Origin: JAAZFF01 sp964405775
GTDB taxonomy: Bacteria > Verrucomicrobiota > Kiritimatiellia > RFP12 > UBA3636
Reading direction: 5' to 3'
NCBI GenBank assembly: GCA_964405775.1
Contig: CAYOPG010000116.1
Location: forward strand, 1 to 5,242
DNA length: 5,242 nt
Shown: positions 1-5,242 of the stretch, in pieces
Layout of the letters: the number at the start of each line of letters is the position of its first letter
How positions within the stretch are numbered: the first letter of the stretch is position 1
Translations under genes and position numbers: made by a program
The notes under the pieces: model-generated
What the model saw: the letters and a program-made list of their open reading frames with translations, nothing else
What the model was told of the DNA's origin: nothing
Database searches by the model: none

Positions 1-230
1 TGAAGTCGGATGGAATCACTTTGCGCAAAATGCGGCTTTTGCATGGTCGACTATTCTATCCCATAACACGAGTTGAAAACAACGAATATAATTCACTTCA
101 GTGCGAAAAAATGATTTGGAATCCCTTCCCCTTCTCACCCACATTTTATGCATAACCCCCAATACCAATCGGGTTTATAGTGAAAAGCACCGTATTACGC
201 CACGCGTCTGCAGAGCGGGACACATTCGAG
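1..230. other. Gene-poor left flank with edge-touching open frames
   Basis: No convincing gene lies in this stretch downstream of the TetR gene. Three open frames touch or approach the left edge. On plus, 3-155 reads about 50 codons without a start and ends in TAA; I do not recognise its product. Also on plus, 10-66 is an 18-codon ATG frame with a C-x2-C-x2-C pattern. On minus, an ATG at 44-42 stays open to the edge, with a TAGAAT box just upstream at about 53-58; it could begin a gene lying further left, but only 14 codons are visible. A perfect hairpin (GCAAAA at 25-30, TTTTGC at 37-42) and an imperfect one (AACCC 154-158 with GGGTT 171-175) are present. Neither is followed by a T run, so I do not call a terminator. 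Confidence refers to the statement that no complete gene is present. Confidence 0.5.
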
Positions 231-887
231 TTACATTATGTTGGCTGTTTTGAAGGAGAGACGCGCAGTTATGTTGCCAACGATCTGGCGCCGCATAAGC
301 TCTATCCATTCCTGGCGGGACACCAAATCTGAAATCAATATCTTATCCCATGGGGGATTTCGGTTCAAAAAGCAAGTGCACTGACCAAGAAACGATACGA
401 ACGCAGCGTGCAGCTCTTCGGGCTCAGCGTCGGGCATGGCCATCTTAAGCAATTTGCGGAGAATGCTGACAGAAGGATTGAAAAATTCCTCGAATAAATC
501 TTCGCAGAACTGAGTCGGCATGGTACGTTCGCGTGCGACAAGTTTTCGGATCAGCGACAATTCGTTGTCCTCGCTCAGAAACAGCTCGAGCATAAACCTC
601 ACCCATGAATCAACAGCCGCCGCCCAAGTCGCCTGATCTTTCACGGAAGCGACCAACCCCATCTGGGGTTTGCTAACTTTTTCAAACGCCTCGCTGAAAA
701 TCGTCTCGTATAGTGAATCCTTGGAGCGGAAGTAGTAATTGACGGAAGCCCCGTTGACTCCGGCCTTCTTAGCTATTAGTCTGACCGTAGTGTCACGGTA
801 GCCACGCTCTGCGAAAAGCTCTTTCGCGGCATCCAGAATTTGCCAGTAGGCCGGAAGAATCTTCTTGTTATCGCGAATTTCACTCAT
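231..887 (-). CDS. TetR family transcriptional regulator, CecR (YbiH)-like
   Basis: This is a 218-residue DNA-binding regulator of the TetR family, acting in the cytoplasm as a ligand-responsive repressor in known relatives. The N-terminal helix-turn-helix spans about residues 15-62: an ILDAAKELFAERGY helix, then TTVRLIAKKAGV, then the recognition stretch ending VNYYFRSKDSLY, which is close to the family consensus. The C-terminal part matches the CecR/DUF1956 type in pattern, notably LVARERTMPT at 117-125 followed by an acidic helix and FFNPSVSILRKLL near 135-147. Length is normal. The ATG at 887 is the only sensible start, because an in-frame TAA lies upstream at 926-924, with no ATG or GTG between. 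No Shine-Dalgarno sequence precedes it; the leader is T-rich. E. coli CecR controls drug-efflux genes, but no efflux gene is visible here, so the ligand and targets are unknown. The fusion gene just upstream on the same strand is one possible target. Confidence 0.9.
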   Translation of the reverse strand: MSEIRDNKKILPAYWQILDAAKELFAERGYRDTTVRLIAKKAGVNGASVNYYFRSKDSLYETIFSEAFEKVSKPQMGLVASVKDQATWAAAVDSWVRFMLELFLSEDNELSLIRKLVARERTMPTQFCEDLFEEFFNPSVSILRKLLKMAMPDAEPEELHAAFVSFLGQCTCFLNRNPPWDKILISDLVSRQEWIELMRRQIVGNITARLSFKTANIM

Positions 888-925
888 AAAAAAATCAACT
901 ATTTTTAAAACAAAGAACCATTTTT

Positions 926-954
926 ATGATGCCAGAAACGGTCTGCGTGGTCAA
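926..954 (-). promoter_or_regulatory. Probable sigma-70-type promoter of the TetR gene
   Basis: On the minus strand TTGACC (954-949) matches the -35 consensus at five of six bases. It is followed after exactly 17 nt by CATCAT (931-926), four of six at -10. The expected transcript start near 919 would leave a leader of about 30 nt before the ATG at 887. This supports transcription of the regulator independently of the gene upstream. The call comes from consensus matching only. Confidence 0.4.
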
Positions 955-981
955 GAAAAACCACCACCTTTTGCCAATTTG

Positions 982-993
982 TCTGACGTCAGA
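982..993. promoter_or_regulatory. 12-bp perfect palindrome, candidate operator
   Basis: TCTGACGTCAGA is a perfect dyad about 28 bp upstream of the -35 box proposed for the TetR gene. TetR-family operators are usually palindromes in the spacer next to their own gene, so this is a candidate autoregulatory site. It does not overlap the predicted promoter, which weakens the case for simple repression by occlusion. Position and symmetry are observed; binding is inferred. Confidence 0.3.
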
Positions 994-1036
994 ATGTCAT
1001 TACCCCTGCGACTGACCGATTACACCCTTTGCTTGC

Positions 1037-1071
1037 TTGCCAGAAAGTCTATTTCTGCCTTTATTTGGCAA
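1037..1071. repeat. Nested inverted repeats in the spacer upstream of the TetR gene
   Basis: CAGAAA (1041-1046) and TTTCTG (1052-1057) form a perfect 6-bp dyad with a 5-nt centre. An outer pair TTGCC (1037-1041) and GGCAA (1067-1071) can form around it. The outer TTGGCAAA element (1065-1072) also recurs in inverted orientation as TTTGCCAA at 970-977. These could be binding sites for a dimeric regulator or an RNA hairpin downstream of the fusion gene. No T run follows on either strand, so a terminator is not the best reading. Confidence 0.3.
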
Positions 1072-1078
1072 ACTCAGG

Positions 1079-1099
1079 AAAGCTATTTATTATAGCCCC
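1079..1099 (-). terminator. Weak hairpin after the DedA-ATP-grasp gene
   Basis: Just past the stop codon at 1102-1104, the minus strand carries GCTAT (1096-1092), a 5-nt loop, ATAGC (1086-1082) and then a short TTT. Further G-U wobble pairs could extend the stem. The stem is AT-rich and the T tract is only three bases, so this is at best a weak intrinsic terminator. The same bases include a minus-strand TATAAT (1094-1089), but no -35 box stands at the right distance. Confidence 0.22.
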
Positions 1100-1101
1100 A
1101 C

Positions 1102-2844
1102 TCAGGTAGATGGAGGGTAGCGCAGAATCAGCTTGTGCTGGCGACGAGCACTATTCAGGAATTCCCATGTGGAGCAAGGTTTAAAGCCGCGGTCTCTGTT
1201 AAGCCGTCCTATTCGGAACTGAAGCGCCACCGCTGCGAACAGAGAGCTGTAAACCTCCCTCAATGTCAAGTCAGGATCCCAAATGTGGATGGCTTCCGCA
1301 CCTGCACCATTGACCTCGATAATCCCGAAGTTTTCGCCCTTCTTCAGTCGTTCCAATGACTCATAACGGATGTCGAAGCGCCCGTAGTGGAATTCTGGCA
1401 TTGTACGAGCAATCGCATCGAATCGGGCTGACAGCTCCGGCGTGATTTCGTCTCGCGCATCCTCGTAAAGTCCACCCGCGCGGATGCTACCGATGAATGC
1501 CAGTTGCACCACTTCGCCAGCCGCGGGGACGTCGTCCAGATCCTCGCCCTCCATGCCTGAATGCAGGGACTTGCGCCCCATGTGCGTAGAAGACTTGAAG
1601 CGGGCCCGCTCGTCTTTTTGGATTAGTTCCCGAACTGTGGATTTGCCATCGCCGACGACGTGGGCTGAGGTGCGCAAGGTGAGGGATATGACGCTGCCTG
1701 TCTCTTCGCCTGGTATTCGCGCATAGAAGACCCCGGCCTCACCTTCGTATGTCAAATACTTCTGGAAAATGACGCGTTCTCCTGCAGGATACAGGCTGAG
1801 ATACTCACGAAGCCCTTCAATGTCTGGAACAAGACGCACACCGAACCCCTGCCAGCCGATGTCGGGTTTGACTACGAGAGGGAATTCCAAGCCCGCATCA
1901 CCAATTGCTTTTACAGCCCTATCGAAGTCGACCTGCTTACTTTCATCTGTTTCCTCGGGGGAGAGCTTTATTGACACGTATTTAGCAATCCATTGCTGTT
2001 GCTCGGAGCCAATCTGGTCAAGCACCCCGCTCTTAGATTCACCCCAGAACCCGCCAGTCTCGATGTTGGGATTACATCCGCATGGCAGCATAATCCCGCG
2101 ATGCCTCGCAGTCCATCCCAACCAACACAGTCCAACGGGAATGTAAAACAACCAAGGCGGGATACGTTCGGCACTCGCAACCCTTGCTTTCAGATCTTGC
2201 CCCTTCGCAAGCACCTCGTTTGATTCACCCACCTTAAGATTTTTTCGTTTAAGCAAGCCGCGAATTGCCGTGTAGGGATGACGTTCCGAAACAGCAGCTA
2301 CCGTACTCCAATGCGGATTACGGGTGCGAACAATGGTTAAGGCCAAAATAAACACAATCAATACGCCCCAAGCCATATACCCGAGATGTTTCAAAACGGT
2401 TTCGCCCAGAGTAACTACAATCGCGAAAGCAATGCTCGTATATATTGCGTCTGCCACAACCGTAACCCGGGCAAAACGTTTAAAGGGAAATCCAAACCAA
2501 CCGCATGCAATGTAGGACGGGAAAAGAACTCCAGGAACGACTCGTGCCAGCCCCACGACCCGTATGAAGTTGCGATCGAGCCATTGGCGAACCCGTCCGA
2601 CGTTCTGTCCTATAACCATACGGCGTAGCCACGGTATGCGACGAGCCAACGCTCCAAGACCGTAGATAGCAAAGTCGCCGACAACCGAACCGATGAAAAG
2701 GACTATTACGGCAAAGTACCACTGCAGTCCATTATGAACTACCAAGAAACCCGCAGTGACGGTCGCCACATCCTCGTGCAACAACGACAACCCAAACAAA
2801 GAGAGCACCATTGCAAGACATGAACCTGAACAAATGTATTCCAT
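1102..2844 (-). CDS. DedA/VTT membrane domain fused to ATP-grasp ligase domain
   Basis: This 580-residue protein has two parts. Residues 1-175 are a DedA/VTT-type membrane domain. It contains HEDVATVTAGFL at 23-34, a hydrophobic GDFAIYGLG segment at 56-64, the signature GLARVVPGVLFP at 98-109, and further hydrophobic spans near 128-145 and 156-172. After a basic linker, 228-293 carries PPWLFYIPVGLCW and the run NPNIETGGFWGESKS. Residues 300-545 are an ATP-grasp fold: nucleotide-binding VVKPDIGWQGFG at 324-335 (Lys326), QKYLTYEGEAGVFY at 361-374, VVGDGKSTVRELI at 396-408 as in cyanophycin-synthetase and RimK-like enzymes, GRFDIR at 488-493, and metal-binding IIEVNGAGAE at 508-517 (Glu510, Asn512). 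Known DedA proteins move lipids, including undecaprenyl phosphate. ATP-grasp enzymes join a carboxylate to an amine or thiol through an acyl-phosphate. A lipid-linked ligation is therefore inferred; the substrate is unknown. The ATG at 2844 has only a weak GAG (2853-2851), and an in-frame TGA at 2871-2869 blocks a longer start. Met12 is an alternative start. Confidence 0.88.
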   Translation of the reverse strand: MEYICSGSCLAMVLSLFGLSLLHEDVATVTAGFLVVHNGLQWYFAVIVLFIGSVVGDFAIYGLGALARRIPWLRRMVIGQNVGRVRQWLDRNFIRVVGLARVVPGVLFPSYIACGWFGFPFKRFARVTVVADAIYTSIAFAIVVTLGETVLKHLGYMAWGVLIVFILALTIVRTRNPHWSTVAAVSERHPYTAIRGLLKRKNLKVGESNEVLAKGQDLKARVASAERIPPWLFYIPVGLCWLGWTARHRGIMLPCGCNPNIETGGFWGESKSGVLDQIGSEQQQWIAKYVSIKLSPEETDESKQVDFDRAVKAIGDAGLEFPLVVKPDIGWQGFGVRLVPDIEGLREYLSLYPAGERVIFQKYLTYEGEAGVFYARIPGEETGSVISLTLRTSAHVVGDGKSTVRELIQKDERARFKSSTHMGRKSLHSGMEGEDLDDVPAAGEVVQLAFIGSIRAGGLYEDARDEITPELSARFDAIARTMPEFHYGRFDIRYESLERLKKGENFGIIEVNGAGAEAIHIWDPDLTLREVYSSLFAAVALQFRIGRLNRDRGFKPCSTWEFLNSARRQHKLILRYPPST

Positions 2845-2966
2845 AATCGACTCAAATAGCCCCCCGGTTCAGCATTTGCACGCAACAGCAGCGTAAGAAC
2901 GGAGTAAAAATGGGATGAGGTTACATATTTTTCTGAAGAAAGTCCAGTGATTGTTTCGAATCATAA

Positions 2967-2975
2967 ATTATATTA
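2967..2975 (-). promoter_or_regulatory. AT-rich -10-like element upstream of the DedA-ATP-grasp gene
   Basis: The minus strand reads TATAAT at 2972-2967, overlapping a TGG-TAATAT arrangement that resembles an extended -10. No -35 box close to TTGACA lies 16-18 nt upstream. A transcript from here would start near 2960 and carry an untranslated leader of about 115 nt. It would separate the fusion gene from yicC transcription. The call rests on the -10 match and location only. Confidence 0.3.
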
Positions 2976-3005
2976 CCAAAATTTCATCGATAGTCTTACG
3001 TTCAC

Positions 3006-3032
3006 AAAAAAATGCAATACTTGACAACGCAT
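3006..3032 (-). terminator. Weak terminator candidate after yicC
   Basis: About 30 nt past the yicC stop, the minus strand has ATGCG (3032-3028), a loop of about 11 nt, TGCAT (3016-3012, one G-U pair) and a run of seven T at 3012-3006. The T run and the location fit an intrinsic terminator for the prfB-yicC unit, but the stem is short and the loop large. Confidence 0.3.
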
Positions 3033-3061
3033 GGTCCAGACACTGTCACGGCGCTTACAAA

Positions 3062-3940
3062 TTACTCGATGTTCTGCACTTGTTCGCGCACGGCTTCCAG
3101 CGCAGACTTCATCTCAATAACGATCCGCGCAATGCTTGCGTCATTCGCCTTGGCGCCGATAGTGTTGATCTCGCGGTGGATTTCCTGACACAGGAAATCA
3201 AGCTTCCTGCCACAAGGCTCCTGCTCATTACAGAGCTCCTCGAAATGAGCGAAATGTGACGCAAGACGCGTTAGCTCTTCGGAAATGTCACATCTGTCGG
3301 CGCAGAGCGCCACCTCTCGCGCGAGCGACGGATCGTCTGGCGGGATAGGCCCATCGAGTTCCGCGATCCGGCGCTCGAGGGCCTCTTTGTATCTTAGAGG
3401 CACCGACGGGGCAAGTTTAATGACATCCCCTGAAAGGTTGCGCAACAAGGCTATCCGAGCCTCCAGATCCTCTTTAAGAGCCGATCCTTCGGTCTCGCGC
3501 ATTGCCACGAGCGACCTTAGCGCGGCGTTGAGGGCGGTCTCGACGAGCTGCCACGCTTCATCCTCGGTCAGAAGCGCGGCGGGTCGCTTGGAGACATCCG
3601 GCAATGAAAGGATCATGGACAGAGTGAAATCGTTCTTCAGTCCAGTCTCTTTGGCCAGTGCATCCATTTTTTCAGCCACTGCCAGAATTTCATCCTTGTC
3701 GTAGAATGCACAAGTTCCGCCATCAGAGTCCGACACTGTTATCTGGCACTGGATCCTGCCACGCGAAACGGCGGATGCGACAAGCGCCTGACAACGAGAT
3801 TCAAGGACCGAGAATTCCGGCGGCGCGGAGAACGAAAAATCGAGCTGCTTTCGGTTTACGGACGCGAGCTCGACAACTACTCCACCACCTTTGCCATCCG
3901 CGGAGCCACGACCGAACCCCGTCATGCTTTTTAGTGCCAT
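3062..3940 (-). CDS. yicC: YicC/YloC family endoribonuclease
   Basis: This 292-residue protein matches the YicC family at both ends and in length. The N-terminus MALKSMTGFGRG is the family hallmark, followed by ELASVNRKQLDF at 24-35 and the VSRGRIQ segment at 58-64. The C-terminal DUF1732 region (about 208-292) carries DISEELTRLASHFAHFEEL, GRKLDFLCQEIHREINTIGAKAND and a closing REQVQNIE, all near the consensus. Characterised members are cytoplasmic, metal-dependent endoribonucleases linked to RNA turnover and stationary-phase fitness. The ATG at 3940 has GGAAGG nine bases upstream and begins 20 nt after the prfB stop, so the two are almost certainly co-transcribed. In many bacteria yicC is followed by gmk. 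Here it is followed by a non-coding spacer and an unrelated gene, so that linkage is absent. No truncation or frameshift is seen. Confidence 0.95.
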   Translation of the reverse strand: MALKSMTGFGRGSADGKGGGVVVELASVNRKQLDFSFSAPPEFSVLESRCQALVASAVSRGRIQCQITVSDSDGGTCAFYDKDEILAVAEKMDALAKETGLKNDFTLSMILSLPDVSKRPAALLTEDEAWQLVETALNAALRSLVAMRETEGSALKEDLEARIALLRNLSGDVIKLAPSVPLRYKEALERRIAELDGPIPPDDPSLAREVALCADRCDISEELTRLASHFAHFEELCNEQEPCGRKLDFLCQEIHREINTIGAKANDASIARIVIEMKSALEAVREQVQNIE

Positions 3941-3960
3941 TTATTCATGCCTTCCACGTC

Positions 3961-5110
3961 TCAATCGTCGTCCGATACGACGACCTTCTTCCCGCCGGTG
4001 CTCTTCCACTTGAGCCAGCCATCGATAAATTCGCCAATATCGCCATCAAGCACAGCGTGCACATTGCCGGTCTGTATTCCTGTACGCAGATCCTTGACCA
4101 TTGTGTACGGCTGAAGCACATAAGAGCGTATCTGGCTACCCCAGGCGATCGCTCCCTTTTCGCCGTAGAACTTCTCCATACTTTCGCGCTTCTTGTCCTG
4201 CTCCATTTCGTATATCTTCGCCTTAAGGACACTCATGGCCTTGGCACGGTTCTTGTGCTGCGAACGTTCGGCCTGACAAGACACAACTATTCCAGTTGGG
4301 ATGTGGCGTATGCGTATCGCCGAGTCGGTCTTGTTCACGTGCTGTCCGCCCGCTCCGCTTGAACGGAAAGTGTTGATCTCGAGATCATCTTCGTTGATCT
4401 CCACCTCGACATCGTCGTCAAGCTCGGCGATTACGTCAAGCGATACAAACGACGTGTGTCGTCGGCTGTTTGAATCAAACGGGCTGATACGCACCAGGCG
4501 GTGAACCCCGCGTTCGGCTTTCAGGTACCCGTATGCATTCGGACCGGAAACAAGAAAAGTGACGGCGGTTATCCCCGCCTCGTCACCGGGGGCGATGTCC
4601 ACCACTTCGACTTCTAACCCTACGCGTTCGCAATAACGCTGGTACATGCGAAAAAGCATGCTCGCCCAGTCGCAGGATTCCGTCCCGCCAGCACCCGCGT
4701 GTAGTGAGAGATAGGCGTTGTTATGGTCCAGCGGGCCATTTAGCAGCGATTGCAGCTCCAGCCTATTGAACGCCGTCTCTGCCTTCTCGAGCAGATCCGA
4801 GACCTCTGCAAGCGCGGCCATGCGCGAGTCCCCTTCCGGCTCGGCATCGGCCAGCTCGTTCATTACCTCGGCATCCTCCAACAGCTTTTCAACCGCGTCG
4901 TAAGGCTTTACTACCGCCTTCTCAACATTGGTCTTGTCAATTACGCTCTTGGCGCCCTTTGGGTCATCCCAAAAACCAGGTTCCGCAGCAACTGCGGACA
5001 ATTCTTCTATCTTTCTACGTCGGTTATCAAGGTCAAAGATAGCCTCGCATTTCCACCAGTCCTTCTTTCAACTGGGCGAGCCTAGACTCTATTTCATCAA
5101 TCGGTATCAT
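3961..5110 (-). CDS. prfB: Peptide chain release factor 2, with +1 programmed frameshift
   Basis: RF2 recognises UAA and UGA in the ribosomal A site and triggers peptide release. The gene reads in two frames: 25 codons from the ATG at 5110 to CTT at 5038-5036, then an in-frame TGA (5035-5033). A +1 shift at CTT-TGA-C skips T5035 and resumes at GAC (5034-5032), giving 382 residues in total. The leader MIPIDEIESRLAQLKEGL and the join GYL-DLDNRRRKIEEL align with typical RF2 N-termini. In the joined protein the tripeptide anticodon motif SPF is at 209-211 (RISPFDSNSRRHTSF) and the catalytic GGQ at 254-256 (SSGAGGQHVNKT), followed by the conserved SQHKNRAKAM. The C-terminus is slightly longer than E. 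coli RF2 and ends in KKVVVSDDD. Calling only the uninterrupted frame would start at a TTG (5001) and lose 36 residues. The best Shine-Dalgarno is AGGG 12 nt upstream, which is weak. yicC follows 20 nt downstream. Confidence 0.96.
5032..5047 (-). promoter_or_regulatory. prfB autoregulatory +1 frameshift site
   Basis: Reading the minus strand from 5047: CGA GGC TAT CTT TGA C. This is nearly the E. coli prfB site (AGG GGG TAT CTT TGA C), with the slippery CTT, the UGA and the following C all kept. The internal Shine-Dalgarno-like GAGG (5046-5043) sits just upstream but pairs less extensively than AGGGGG. In the known mechanism low RF2 lets the ribosome pause at UGA and slip +1 to make RF2, while high RF2 terminates. 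Two more stops follow in the original frame (TGA at 5029-5027, TAA at 5026-5024), so failure to shift is firmly terminated. Confidence 0.93.
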
Positions 5111-5175
5111 TCTTGTTTATATCCCTGCGTTTTCTCGCGAACCCGGATAATGCCACAAAAGCCCCCCGTTGTGCA

Positions 5176-5181
5176 AGGAGG
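5176..5181 (+). promoter_or_regulatory. Strong Shine-Dalgarno on the plus strand
   Basis: AGGAGG lies eight bases before an ATG at 5190. It is the best ribosome binding site in the window and points right, divergent from prfB. It implies translation starting at 5190 or a coupled start close behind. A GATAAT box at 5146-5151 could be part of its promoter, but no -35 match stands at normal distance. Confidence 0.55.
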
Positions 5182-5189
5182 AAACAAAA

Positions 5190-5237
5190 ATGTTAACGAA
5201 TAAAAGGTTAACGCGGGGTTCCGATTTTGATAGATGA
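5190..5237 (+). CDS. Possible 15-codon leader peptide or gene start, divergent from prfB
   Basis: The frame starts at the ATG eight bases after AGGAGG and reads MLTNKRLTRGSDFDR before TGA at 5235-5237. The stop overlaps a second ATG (5234-5236) as ATGA, a common arrangement for coupled translation, and that second frame is open to the window edge for three codons (M-K-G). A TTG at 5227 also opens a frame to the edge. So this may be a short leader translated ahead of a real gene, or the fragment of a gene whose frame is broken here. The peptide resembles nothing I know and contains no run of one amino acid as in attenuator leaders. The product of the gene beyond the edge cannot be judged. Confidence 0.33.
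   Translation: MLTNKRLTRGSDFDR
5192..5213. repeat. Two GTTAACG direct repeats 15 bp apart
   Basis: GTTAACG occurs at 5192-5198 and 5207-5213. Each contains the palindrome GTTAAC, so both copies are also dyads. The 15-bp centre-to-centre spacing is not a whole number of helical turns. They fall inside the short plus-strand reading frame and about 80-100 bp upstream of the prfB start. They could be regulator sites for either direction, or may simply be chance AT-rich words. Confidence 0.3.
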
Positions 5238-5242
5238 AAGGT

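Noticed and set aside
10..66. An 18-codon plus-strand frame with a C-x2-C-x2-C pattern
   Set aside because: It is too short, has no ribosome site, and the cysteines come from a TGC-rich hairpin sequence.
3..155. Open plus-strand frame entering from the left edge, about 50 codons
   Set aside because: It has no visible start and resembles no family I know. A frame of this length can occur by chance in AT-rich spacer sequence. Sequence to the left is needed to decide.
865..1095. A 76-codon plus-strand frame covering the TetR promoter spacer
   Set aside because: It overlaps the start of the regulator on the other strand, has no Shine-Dalgarno and no recognisable protein pattern.
1484..2146. Plus-strand open frames of 80 and 125 codons opposite the fusion gene
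   Set aside because: They are rich in Ser, Pro and Arg with no recognisable motif, and the opposite strand has clear ATP-grasp motifs at the same place.
2869..2871. UGA as a possible selenocysteine codon upstream of the fusion gene
   Set aside because: No SECIS-like hairpin was seen just after it, the upstream start has no ribosome site, and the probable promoter lies too close to include it.
3021..3026. Perfect TTGACA on the plus strand as a -35 box
   Set aside because: The sequence 16-18 bases downstream does not resemble a -10 box, and no plus-strand gene follows.
3658..4362. A 234-codon plus-strand open frame opposite yicC and prfB
   Set aside because: It lies antisense to two well-conserved genes, spans their junction, has no recognisable domain and no ribosome site I trust. 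Its length is explained by the codon structure of the opposite strand.

Overview
The window reads as a compact chromosomal segment of a bacterium that uses UGA as a normal stop codon, because it carries a release factor 2 gene with the classical autoregulatory in-frame UGA. Base composition is moderate, close to half G+C by eye. A membrane protein of the DedA type and a TetR/CecR-type regulator suggest an ordinary free-living, probably Gram-negative lineage, but nothing here fixes the phylum. Shine-Dalgarno use is mixed: a textbook AGGAGG at 5176-5181, a usable one before yicC, and weak or no signal before the other genes.

Layout, left to right. Positions 1-230 hold no gene I can support, only short open frames touching the left edge. 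A TetR/CecR-type regulator occupies 231-887 (minus). A 214-bp spacer (888-1101) carries its probable promoter and several inverted repeats. A 580-residue fusion of a DedA/VTT membrane domain with a C-terminal ATP-grasp ligase domain occupies 1102-2844 (minus). A 217-bp spacer (2845-3061) has an AT-rich promoter-like element and a weak terminator candidate. yicC (3062-3940, minus) lies 20 nt behind prfB (3961-5110, minus). prfB is complete only if a +1 programmed frameshift at 5033-5038 is allowed, which adds a 25-codon leader. On the plus strand, divergent from prfB, a strong ribosome binding site precedes a 15-codon reading frame. Its stop overlaps a possible further start at the right edge (ATGA), so a divergent gene probably continues outside the window.

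How the genes work together. prfB and yicC form a two-gene housekeeping unit for translation termination and RNA processing. The DedA-ATP-grasp gene and the TetR gene lie downstream on the same strand. They are separated from yicC and from each other by about 215 bp each and are probably transcribed separately. The regulator may control itself, the fusion gene or genes beyond the left edge. The fusion protein is the least ordinary item: it suggests coupling of lipid or lipid-carrier translocation to an ATP-dependent ligation on the cytoplasmic face, but the substrate is unknown. I see no mobile element, CRISPR array, tRNA or rRNA.
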